Source: Immundisolibacter cernigliae
Lineage (GTDB): Bacteria; Pseudomonadota; Gammaproteobacteria; Immundisolibacterales; Immundisolibacteraceae
Reading direction: 5' to 3'
Assembly: GCF_001697225.1 (NCBI RefSeq)
Contig: NZ_CP014671.1
Location: 2,356,001 to 2,420,000, forward strand
Length of the DNA: 64,000 nt
Shown piece by piece: positions 9,200 to 16,502 of the stretch. The notes below the pieces were generated by a model, which saw only the letters and a program-made list of their open reading frames with translations, searched no databases and was not told the DNA's origin. A program made the translations under genes and the position numbers. Every line of letters starts with the position of its first letter. The stretch's first letter is position 1.

Positions 9200-9430
9200 T
9201 CAGCGCGCCACCGGCGGAATCACCACGCCAAACCGCTCCGGGTGGCTGGGGTCGATCTGAAATACCTTGCGGCGCTTGGTCGAATCGATCGACAGCGCCG
9301 GCTCCGTGTCGCGCCAGGTAAAGCAGCAGGCGGTGCAGTAGTGCACGGTCCAGATCACCTGGCCGTCTTCCTTGCCCTGGTGTTCGACGCGGTTCTTGTC
9401 ACCGCCGCAGCGGGGGCAGTTCAGAGCCAT
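9200..9430 (-). CDS. Non-oxidative hydroxyarylic acid decarboxylase, small subunit D (VdcD-like)
   Basis: The product has 76 residues. A zinc-ribbon-like pair of Cys motifs (CPRCGG near the start, CTACC later) and CFTWRDTEP match the small D subunit found with VdcC/BsdC/EcdC decarboxylases. It begins one base after the stop of the large subunit gene, so the pair is almost certainly co-translated. The D subunit is not known to be catalytic. Start choice: the ATG at 9430 gives the family's normal MALNCPRC beginning and lies just after GGAGGTAATTGAC. Confidence 0.85.
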   Translation of the reverse strand: MALNCPRCGGDKNRVEHQGKEDGQVIWTVHYCTACCFTWRDTEPALSIDSTKRRKVFQIDPSHPERFGVVIPPVAR

Positions 9431-9431
9431 G

Positions 9432-10895
9432 TCAATTACCTCCCTGCAGGGCGCGGATGCGGGCGGCCAGGGCATCGATGGCCGGGCCGGATGGGGGGGT
9501 CACGATTTCCACGTCGCCGCCGATCGGGTCCGGCGGCATGTGCGTGGTGGCGTCGATGATCAGGTGATGGCCCTTGCCGGGCGTGACCGCGGCCGGGTCG
9601 ATCATGATCATGGCCATGTCGTTCAGAACCATGATGTCGCTGGCGCGGGTGCGCACTGACAGTGCCCACATGACCTGGTTCAGGTCGAACGGATCGACGT
9701 CGGCATCGACCATGATCAGGTTCTTCAGATACATCAACCCATGCGGCGTCGACAGCGCGCGCAGCGCCACGCTCTTGGCAAAACCTGCGAAGCGGTTCTT
9801 GACCGCGATGATGCCGGTCAGGCCGTGCTGGTACAGCGCGTTGACGGCCACCACTTCGGGGAATTCTTTTTTCAGTTGGGCATAGATCGGCGCCGAGGTG
9901 TTCAGACCGATCAGCGTGTCGTGCTCGGTCCAGCCGCGGCCGATGTAGATGTTCTCGAAAATCGGGTTCTTGCGGTGCGAGACGGCCGTGACCTTGAACG
10001 TCGGCGCCCGGCGCACGCCGCTGTAGGAGCCCGGGAACTCGCCAAACGGCCCCTCGAACTCGCGCCGGCCGTGGATGTACTCGGCCTCGATCACGATCTC
10101 GGCGTGGGCCTGGATGTCCAAGCCATTGCCCGATTCGGTCAGCTCGATCGGCGAGCCCATCATGGCCGAGGCGTAGCTGTATTCGGACTCGTCGTAGCCG
10201 ATCGGCGTGGCGGCAAACATGGCCATGGCCGGGTGGTTGCCGAGCATGACGGCGATCTTCAGCGGCTTGCCAGTTTCCTCGGCGGCCTGCATGTGCCGGC
10301 CCATGTCGTGGATCGGCACGCTCATCAGCGTGAACTCGTCCGGGCCGTGCGGCTGGATGCGGTAGATGCCGACGTTCTGCTTGCCGAAGTTGTCAGGATC
10401 GTTCGGATCGCGGCTGACCACGTTGGCCTTGCCGATGTAGTAGCCGCCGTCGAAATCGTTGATGCGGTACAGCGGCAGGATGTCGTACAGGTTGATGTCG
10501 CGCTCGATGCGCACCTCGTGCACCGGCGCCTGGTCCGGCTTGACGCGCGGCAGCTGCGCCTTCTCGGAACCCCAGCGGCTGATGATGTCGTAGAACATCG
10601 CCTTGATGGTGGTGTTCTTCGGGTGCCCGAGCAGGATGGCCAGATTCGCCCAGCTGCCGTGCACGCCGGTGACCAGGCGCTTGTCCGGGTAGCCACGAAT
10701 CTTGTCGAACAGGATGGCCGGCGCGCCCGGCACGTCCTGCCCGGAGGCGACGCAGATCTCGCGAATGTCCGGCTCCGGCATCACCGGGTCGGGCCAGGTG
10801 ATGCACTGGTCGTGGCTGGACAGCAGGTCCAGGAAGTCGCGCATCGAGCGCACCGAACTGGCCAGCTTGATCGGCAGGTCGGAGTATTTGTTCAT
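9432..10895 (-). CDS. UbiD-family prenyl-FMN decarboxylase, subunit C (VdcC/BsdC-like)
   Basis: The protein has 487 residues. Residues expected for the UbiD catalytic Arg-Glu-Glu set are visible: Arg179 (GIYRIQ), Glu281 and Glu286 (EGPFGE). Members reversibly decarboxylate hydroxybenzoates such as vanillate or 4-hydroxybenzoate with prenylated FMN. The adjacent D subunit supports a hydroxyarylic-acid enzyme rather than ubiquinone synthesis. The B subunit (flavin prenyltransferase, UbiX-like) is not in this window and must be supplied elsewhere. Next to aldehyde dehydrogenase and side-chain oxidases, it could remove a carboxylate made from an oxidised methyl group. Confidence 0.88.
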   Translation of the reverse strand: MNKYSDLPIKLASSVRSMRDFLDLLSSHDQCITWPDPVMPEPDIREICVASGQDVPGAPAILFDKIRGYPDKRLVTGVHGSWANLAILLGHPKNTTIKAMFYDIISRWGSEKAQLPRVKPDQAPVHEVRIERDINLYDILPLYRINDFDGGYYIGKANVVSRDPNDPDNFGKQNVGIYRIQPHGPDEFTLMSVPIHDMGRHMQAAEETGKPLKIAVMLGNHPAMAMFAATPIGYDESEYSYASAMMGSPIELTESGNGLDIQAHAEIVIEAEYIHGRREFEGPFGEFPGSYSGVRRAPTFKVTAVSHRKNPIFENIYIGRGWTEHDTLIGLNTSAPIYAQLKKEFPEVVAVNALYQHGLTGIIAVKNRFAGFAKSVALRALSTPHGLMYLKNLIMVDADVDPFDLNQVMWALSVRTRASDIMVLNDMAMIMIDPAAVTPGKGHHLIIDATTHMPPDPIGGDVEIVTPPSGPAIDALAARIRALQGGN

Positions 10896-10929
10896 GGCGT
10901 GTCGCCTCCGGTGTCGGGTCCGTGTGAAC

Positions 10930-12399
10930 TCAGTGGTGGCCGGGCGCGTCGGTCGGCAGCTGGATGGTCACCCACTTCCATTCGGTCATGGCGTCCAGGT
11001 CACAGTCCGTGCCCTCGCGGCCGACACCGCTCTGCCCGACGCCGCCGAACGGCACGTGCGGCTCGTCGTACAGGCTGGGGGCGTTGATGTGCACCATGCC
11101 GGTGTGGATGCCGGAGGCGGCTTGCAGCGCGCTGTTGATGTTGCTGGTGTAGATGGCCGCCGACAGGCCGTAGGGCGTGTCGTTGGCCATGGCGAGGGCT
11201 TCTTCCAGCGTGTCGAAGGGGTACAGCGACGTGACCGGGCCGAAGGTTTCCTCATAGAACAGTGTCATGGCGGGCGTGACGTCGGTCAGCACGGTCGGGG
11301 CGCACTGAAAGCCGGTGAAACTGCCGCCGGCCAGCACCCGCGCGCCCTTGGCGGCGGCGTCCTCGATGTGCGTCTTGACGCGGCTGCGCTGGCGGCCGGA
11401 GATGATCGGCCCCAGCGTGGTGCCCGGATCGCGCAGGTCACCGCCCTTCAGGCCCGCTGCGGCGCCGGCCAGCGCCTGTGAGAAGCGCTCGAAAATGCCG
11501 CGCTGCACCAGGATGCGGGACGAAGCCATGCAGGCCTGACCCTGGTAGAAAAACGTACCCATGGCCGCGGCGCGCACGGCGCCGGCCAGATCCGCATCGT
11601 CCATGACGATCAGCGGGCTCTTGCCGCCCAGCTCCAGGGTGAATTTCTTCAGCTGTTTGGCGCAGATTTCCGCGATGTGCCGGCCGACCACGGACGAACC
11701 GGTGAAGGTGACGGATTTCACCAGCGGATGGCCGGTCAGGGCGTCGCCGATCACGGCGCCGTTGCCCAGCACCACGTTGAAGCTGCCGGCCGGGAAGCCG
11801 GCCTCGTGGTATAGCTGCGCCACCCGCAGCGACAGCCGCGGCGCGTGCTCGGACGGCAGGTTGACGAAGGTATTGCCGCAGGCCAGCGCCATGGCCGACT
11901 GCTTGATGACCTTGATCATCGGCACGTTGAACGGCGTGATGCCGGCGATGACGCCCAGCGGCTCGCGCAGCGACAGGCTCCAGCGGTCGGCCGAATCGGA
12001 CGGCAGGGTTTGACCCGTGATGCGCCGCGGCACGCCGGCCGCCGCACGCAGCATGCCGATGGCGAATTGCACCTCGAAGCCGGCCTTCATCACCGGCGAG
12101 CCCACTTCGTCGATCAGGATGTCGATGAATTCCTGGCGGTCGCGCTCCAGCAGCGCGGCGGCCTTTTGCAGCAGCGCCTCGCGGTCCTTGGCCAGCAGCT
12201 TGCGAAAGGCCGGAAAGGCCTGCGCGGCGGCCTGCACGGCGCGCTCGACGTCCGCTGCGTTGCCGTCGGCGGCGCGTGCGTAGACCGAATCGTCCAGCGG
12301 ATTCAGGTCGTCGAAATAGTTACTGCCGGCGGGAGCGACGGCGGCGCCGCCGATCCAGTGGTCCAGCTTGATGGGGGTGGTCGATTGCGGGGCGTTCAT
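10930..12399 (-). CDS. Aldehyde dehydrogenase, aromatic-aldehyde type
   Basis: The protein has 489 residues. The NAD-binding and catalytic signatures are present: FTGSSVVGRHI, LELGGKSP with the general-base glutamate, and GQACMASS with nucleophile Cys290. It resembles salicylaldehyde/benzaldehyde dehydrogenases and would oxidise aromatic aldehydes from the neighbouring flavoenzymes and alcohol dehydrogenase to carboxylates. ATG at 12399 is chosen because AAGGA precedes it closely; an upstream in-frame ATG at 12459 would overlap the cytochrome gene. It lies between the cytochrome and the decarboxylase in one operon. Confidence 0.92.
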   Translation of the reverse strand: MNAPQSTTPIKLDHWIGGAAVAPAGSNYFDDLNPLDDSVYARAADGNAADVERAVQAAAQAFPAFRKLLAKDREALLQKAAALLERDRQEFIDILIDEVGSPVMKAGFEVQFAIGMLRAAAGVPRRITGQTLPSDSADRWSLSLREPLGVIAGITPFNVPMIKVIKQSAMALACGNTFVNLPSEHAPRLSLRVAQLYHEAGFPAGSFNVVLGNGAVIGDALTGHPLVKSVTFTGSSVVGRHIAEICAKQLKKFTLELGGKSPLIVMDDADLAGAVRAAAMGTFFYQGQACMASSRILVQRGIFERFSQALAGAAAGLKGGDLRDPGTTLGPIISGRQRSRVKTHIEDAAAKGARVLAGGSFTGFQCAPTVLTDVTPAMTLFYEETFGPVTSLYPFDTLEEALAMANDTPYGLSAAIYTSNINSALQAASGIHTGMVHINAPSLYDEPHVPFGGVGQSGVGREGTDCDLDAMTEWKWVTIQLPTDAPGHH

Positions 12400-12415
12400 G
12401 CGAATCCTTGCGTGC

Positions 12416-12757
12416 TCAGGGTTGGCGCAGGTAGGTAATGAGGGCGTCCAGCTCCTCATCGGTGATGTCGGTCGGGCGCAGGGGCGCCATTTCGATCAGG
12501 CCGTGGCGCACCACGTGCTTGGCGTAGGTGGGGTCCAGATCCTGGCGGCCCTTGAGCGGCGCCTTGTCCCAGCCGAGGCGGTCCGCCAGCACGCGCGTGC
12601 CGGGCGCCTCGGGGCCGGGCTTGTGGCAGCCCTCGCAGAACAGCCGCCAGGATTTCTCGCCGCTGCGCGGACGGGCGTCGATGCCGTCGGGGGCGGGCTC
12701 GGTGGCCATCGCACCGCAGCTGGCTGCCAGCAGGATCAGTCCGAGTGTGCGCCGCAT
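12416..12757 (-). CDS. Soluble periplasmic cytochrome c, partner of the second flavoprotein
   Basis: The product has 113 residues. A short signal peptide (MRRTLGLILLAASCGAMA) is followed by CEGCH at 41-45 and a probable axial Met90 (IEMAPLRP). The APLRPTDITDEEL tail is nearly the same as in the other cytochrome (PPLRPTDVTDEEL), so the two are paralogues, but this copy lacks the C-terminal membrane helix. Its ATG overlaps the flavoprotein stop codon by one base (TGATG), which implies translational coupling and a flavocytochrome complex. Confidence 0.87.
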   Translation of the reverse strand: MRRTLGLILLAASCGAMATEPAPDGIDARPRSGEKSWRLFCEGCHKPGPEAPGTRVLADRLGWDKAPLKGRQDLDPTYAKHVVRHGLIEMAPLRPTDITDEELDALITYLRQP

Positions 12758-14328
12758 CAGGCTTTCTCCTCGCGCATGTGTTTGGGCCAGATGCCCATCT
12801 TGCCGGGCGCCAGGATGCCGTTCGGGTCCAGCGCGTCCTTGAGCTTGTGGTGCAGCTTCCACAGGGCGCCGTCGTTCCAGTTGTAGGTGCCGGCGATCTT
12901 GTCCATGAAGGCCAGGTGCGTGCGGTACTCGCCGTAGCCGGCCTTGGCCGCGTCGTCGATCAGCACATTGAACAGCTCACGGGCGCGGCGGCGCTGGTCG
13001 GCGTCCGAGCGGTCGAAGGTGAGCGAGAACACGTGATGCATGTCCCGCCAGCCGACCGCGAACTCACCGATGTAGTCGAAGTCGTACTCGTGCGCGCGGT
13101 TCTTGATCAGCTCGTACTGCTTGACCGCGTCATCGCCGCGGGTCGGCGAGATTGGCGAGAAGTCGACATGCGCGCCGCTGCCACCGACCCAGTTGGTCAT
13201 GTTGAACTCGGTCATGTTCGGAATGCCGCGCATGAGTTTCACGCGGTAGTCCCAGGACGGGTCGCCCTTGCGGTCCTCGTCGAAGTAGAACTTCGCGCCC
13301 GGAATGCCGCCCAGGGCCTCACGCACCACCTTGAAGGTGTTGTCCATCATCGGCTTGGGGCCGTAGAGCGCGGCGTAGAAGTTCCACATGCCAAGCTTGT
13401 GGTCGGACATGATCTTCTTGAGCGCGCTGTCGGGCAGGCGCTTTTTAGGATCGCCGTACTGGGCGCGCGTGGTCTTGATCGACGCCTCCCACAGCAGGCC
13501 GACGGTGAAGGCGCCGTTCGGGATCAGCATGTTCACCTTGAGCGGGCGCACCGCCTCGGTGATCGCATGCAGGTCTTCCTCGCGCTCGTAGGTGATCATG
13601 AACGGCATGTAGCCGGGGGGCTCGGGCATCAGCCACATGCCCATCTTGGTGACGATGCCGAAGTTCGACTGGGTGAAGATGCCGTCCAGCACCGGCCCGA
13701 AGCCGTACTGGAACAGCTGCCAGCATTGCGTGCCGGGCAGCGAGCCCTGACCCGTGCGCAGCACCGTGCCGTCGGCCAGCACCACCTCCATGCCGCAGTG
13801 CATCATGTAGTGGTCGCCGTAGGGCGTGTAGCCGACGCCGTGTTCCAGCGTGTTGCCGAGCACGCTGCCCCAGCCGGGCGCGGCCGGGTCGATCCACAGC
13901 TTGTAGCCCTTTTTCTGGATGTACTCGTAGAGCTGGAAATAGGTGACGCCCGGTTCCACCAGCGCGTAGCCGAACTCCTCGTTGACTTCCAGGATGCGGT
14001 TCATGCGCTTCAGATCCAGCACCACATGACCGGCCTTGCGCGGCGCCGGCCCGCCGTAGGCGAAGTTCTTGCCGCTGGAGATGGTCCACAGCGGCACGCG
14101 GTAGTCGTTCGCGATCTTCAGAATCTTCTGGATCTGCTCGACGCCGTCCGGGGCCACCACGGCCGAGGGCAGGAAGACATCGTCTTCCTCCGGGGAGAAG
14201 GCATCCCGGTAGCTGCGCAGTGCCGGGCCATCCTCCGACACCACCCACTGCTTGCCGACCACGGCGCGCATTTCCTCCACCGCCTGAAAGAACTGTTGCG
14301 GGGTCAGCCAATCGGGCAGCGTGGGCAT
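12757..14328 (-). CDS. VAO/PCMH-family FAD enzyme (second copy)
   Basis: This 523-residue protein has exactly the length of the first copy and the same landmarks: SSGKNFAYGGPAP, LDLKRMNRILEVNEE and HALEHG/TLEHG-like loops. It carries His387 in GSGAHVDFSP where vanillyl-alcohol oxidase has its FAD-linking histidine, and Thr378 where p-cresol methylhydroxylase has tyrosine. The C-terminal GEYRTHLAFMD and DPNGILAPGKMGIWP stretches are close to recalled vanillyl-alcohol oxidase sequence. A cytochrome c is nonetheless translationally coupled downstream, so it probably acts as a dehydrogenase. The start at 14328 follows GGAGA. Confidence 0.88.
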   Translation of the reverse strand: MPTLPDWLTPQQFFQAVEEMRAVVGKQWVVSEDGPALRSYRDAFSPEEDDVFLPSAVVAPDGVEQIQKILKIANDYRVPLWTISSGKNFAYGGPAPRKAGHVVLDLKRMNRILEVNEEFGYALVEPGVTYFQLYEYIQKKGYKLWIDPAAPGWGSVLGNTLEHGVGYTPYGDHYMMHCGMEVVLADGTVLRTGQGSLPGTQCWQLFQYGFGPVLDGIFTQSNFGIVTKMGMWLMPEPPGYMPFMITYEREEDLHAITEAVRPLKVNMLIPNGAFTVGLLWEASIKTTRAQYGDPKKRLPDSALKKIMSDHKLGMWNFYAALYGPKPMMDNTFKVVREALGGIPGAKFYFDEDRKGDPSWDYRVKLMRGIPNMTEFNMTNWVGGSGAHVDFSPISPTRGDDAVKQYELIKNRAHEYDFDYIGEFAVGWRDMHHVFSLTFDRSDADQRRRARELFNVLIDDAAKAGYGEYRTHLAFMDKIAGTYNWNDGALWKLHHKLKDALDPNGILAPGKMGIWPKHMREEKA

Positions 14329-14377
14329 GTCGGGTTTCTCCGTGTTGGGACGAGGTGCGGACGGCTGCGGTGCCGGA

Positions 14378-14968
14378 TCAGGCGCGCATCGGCGCAAGCA
14401 GCCAGGTCACCATCTGGCCTGGCGTGCGTGCCGGGTGGCGGGCAGTGCAGCTGACGGCTTCGGTTGCGGTGCATTCCCGGTCCGTCGGCAGGCCGGCCAG
14501 GGTGCGGCCGAGCGCCTGGGGCCAGGCATCGGCGCTGTGCTCGAGCAGCGTGGCCAGGTCGCCCAGCCAGGCGTCGTCGCCGCGCAGGCGGTGGCGCAGG
14601 CGGTCGTTGCCCAGATAGTCATGCTCGCCGTGGAAGGCGAGTCCGTAGCCGTGCGGCGCGGCGACCTGCCGGGCGATCATGAGCGCGGTCGGCGTGGTCA
14701 GGCCCAGCACCGCACGGCCAGCGGCGGTGGCATCGGCCATGACGCCAAGCACTGTGCCCGGATCCGCGCCGACACCATGGCTGCGGTACGCGCGCTGGGA
14801 GACGGCAGTCAGGAAGGCGTCGCCGTGGGCATGGCGGGTGTCGCACACGGCTTCGAACGGCTGCCCGGTCAGCGCGGCGCGCGGATGCACCACCGCGCCT
14901 GCGGCTGGAACCAGCGACGCCAGGCCGGCAAGACTGCCACCCCGCAGGAACGCGCGACGCGAAACCAT
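14378..14968 (-). CDS. Tat-exported protein of unknown function
   Basis: This is the first gene of the minus-strand operon, with a very strong ribosome site (GAGGAGG). The 196-residue product starts MVSRRAFLRGGSLAGLASL, a twin-arginine signal with cleavage near AGA at about residue 25. The mature part has no motif I recognise; histidines and cysteines are scattered (CDTRHAHGDAF, HGEHDY, ECTATEAVSC). Tat export implies a protein folded or loaded with cofactor before export. Being just upstream of the flavoprotein/cytochrome pair, it may assist that periplasmic system. Function unknown. Confidence 0.75.
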   Translation of the reverse strand: MVSRRAFLRGGSLAGLASLVPAAGAVVHPRAALTGQPFEAVCDTRHAHGDAFLTAVSQRAYRSHGVGADPGTVLGVMADATAAGRAVLGLTTPTALMIARQVAAPHGYGLAFHGEHDYLGNDRLRHRLRGDDAWLGDLATLLEHSADAWPQALGRTLAGLPTDRECTATEAVSCTARHPARTPGQMVTWLLAPMRA

Positions 14969-15048
14969 GGCTCTCCTCCTCATGTGCAACGACGTGCGTG
15001 CGCGGCAATCCCTGCGAGCACGCTGGCCCGGCATCTTAGCCTTGCCCA

Positions 15049-15070
15049 AACGGGCGGGCAAACGCCCGTT
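15049..15070. other. Inverted repeat in the divergent promoter region
   Basis: AACGGGCG and CGCCCGTT form a perfect 8-bp inverted repeat around a 6-base loop between the two divergent catabolic operons. It has no T-run, so it is not an obvious terminator. It could be a regulator site or an RNA hairpin in the leader of the minus-strand operon. Confidence 0.4.
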
Positions 15071-15103
15071 CTGGCCGATGCTGGCCAAAGTCCGCGTGCT
15101 GGT

Positions 15104-15129
15104 TAGAATGCCTCGACCGATCGGCCGGT
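15104..15129 (+). promoter_or_regulatory. Candidate promoter and operator of the plus-strand ring-cleavage operon
   Basis: A -10-like TAGAAT (15104-15109) is followed directly by GACCGATCGGCCGGT (15115-15129), which contains the perfect palindrome CCGATCGG. A weak -35 (TGGCCA) lies 16 bases upstream of the -10. A palindrome at the expected start point suits a repressor. Similar CCGA/TCGG sites lie upstream of both duplicated blocks (27081, 31247). Confidence 0.4.
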
Positions 15130-15180
15130 AAATGCGGGCCCCGGCGGGGAATTTGCGGCAGCCACAGCAGGAGAATGACG

Positions 15181-15567
15181 ATGAGCGTGCACGCGGTCGA
15201 GAAGGTGTTCTGGGAGTTCGGCAACAAGCCGGCGCGTATCGACGCGTTTCGTCGCGATCCCGACACGTACCTGAAAAACTACGCGCTGACCGATCAGGAG
15301 CGGGCGATGATCCGCGGGGTCGACCTGAAGGCGCTGGAGGCGCACGGCGTCAGTTCGCTGCTGACGTTGATGGTCTGGCCGCTGCTGAAGGGCGCCGACG
15401 AAATGCCGTTCGACTATCTTGTGCACATGAACGACGGCAAGCTGCCTGACATGGGCATGACCGGCTTCAAGGCGATCGGCCTGAAGGGCTATATTCGCTT
15501 TCGCCAGCTGCGGGCGGCGATCAGGCGCGCCTTGCGTGGCGGCGGCCCGGCCAAGGTCGGCGCCTGA
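15181..15567 (+). CDS. LigA/CarBa-like small subunit of an extradiol dioxygenase (long form)
   Basis: The product has 128 residues. MSVHAVEKVFWEFGNKP, the DPDTYLKNYALTDQE stretch and LMVWPLLKGADEMPF match the small structural subunit of class III (LigB-superfamily) extradiol dioxygenases. The start at 15181 is favoured over the ATG six bases earlier, because AGGAG then has normal spacing. Compared with the 98-residue paralogue at 19799 it has an extra basic C-terminal tail of about 30 residues (FRQLRAAIRRALRGG). It is the first gene of the plus-strand operon and pairs with the next gene. Confidence 0.82.
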   Translation: MSVHAVEKVFWEFGNKPARIDAFRRDPDTYLKNYALTDQERAMIRGVDLKALEAHGVSSLLTLMVWPLLKGADEMPFDYLVHMNDGKLPDMGMTGFKAIGLKGYIRFRQLRAAIRRALRGGGPAKVGA

Positions 15568-15636
15568 TACAGCGATAAACACCGGATGGCGGCCGCGCCG
15601 CCGGCATCACGCGACAGTCACCAGGAGGAGACGCAC

Positions 15637-16467
15637 ATGGCAAGCATCGTCGGCGGATTCTGCGTACCCCACGACCCGGCCATCACGGCCTTTCCCGAAG
15701 TCGCCAACAAGCGCCAGGCGGCCAACATCATGGCTGGCTTCGCACGGGTGGCCCGGCGCGTTGCCGAACTGCAGGCGGACACGGCCATCGTGGTCGGTGA
15801 CGATCATTTCGCGCTGTTCGGGCCGCACTGCCTGCCAAGCTTCCTGATCGGCATCGGTGACGTCGAGGGGCCGGAGGAGAACTGGATGCACATCGATCGC
15901 TATCCGGTGCCCAACAACGTGCCGCTGGCCGAGCACATCATGAACTACGGTTTCGACCACGGCTTCGACTGGTCGGTGGCCAAGTCGCTGGTGCTGGATC
16001 ACGGCACCATGATCCCGGTGCATCTTGCGTTGACCCCCAACCCCGGCGTGCGGACCATACCTATATATACCGCCGCAGCCGTGACGCCCTTGCTGCGCAT
16101 GAAGCGCGCCGTGGCGCTGGGCAGGATGATCGGCGAAGCCGTCGCGGCCTTCCCCGGCAACGACCGGGTGGTCGTAATGGGCTGCGGTGGCATCAGTCAC
16201 CGCGTGGGCACCTCCGACATGGGGCGGGTGAATCAGGCTTTCGACCAGATGATTCTGGATATGGTGGTGCGCGGCGATGTCGAGGCGATGGCCGAGCTGG
16301 ACGATGCCTACGTGTTGCGCGAGGGCGGCAACGGCGCCTTCGAGATCCGCAACTGGATCGTCGCCATGGCCGCCATGCCGCGTTTCCGCGGCGAGGTGAT
16401 CTGCTACGAGCCGGTGCCGGAGTGGATCACCGGCCTGGGTCTGGCCGAACTGAAACCGGCCGCCTGA
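15637..16467 (+). CDS. LigB/CarBb-like class III extradiol dioxygenase, catalytic subunit (copy 1)
   Basis: The protein has 276 residues. Probable iron ligands and active-site residues of the LigB family are visible: His12 (VPHDP), His57 (GDDHFALFG), His188 (GGISHRVG) and Glu236 (GAFEIRNW). Such enzymes open catecholic rings next to the hydroxyls, for example protocatechuate or 2-aminobiphenyl-2,3-diol. AGGAGG precedes the ATG. With the preceding small subunit it forms a LigAB/CarBaBb-type pair. A second complete pair lies 4 kb downstream. Confidence 0.88.
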   Translation: MASIVGGFCVPHDPAITAFPEVANKRQAANIMAGFARVARRVAELQADTAIVVGDDHFALFGPHCLPSFLIGIGDVEGPEENWMHIDRYPVPNNVPLAEHIMNYGFDHGFDWSVAKSLVLDHGTMIPVHLALTPNPGVRTIPIYTAAAVTPLLRMKRAVALGRMIGEAVAAFPGNDRVVVMGCGGISHRVGTSDMGRVNQAFDQMILDMVVRGDVEAMAELDDAYVLREGGNGAFEIRNWIVAMAAMPRFRGEVICYEPVPEWITGLGLAELKPAA

Positions 16468-16502
16468 ACCGGCTCACCGATCGTACTGTCCAATTCGAAA
16501 CC

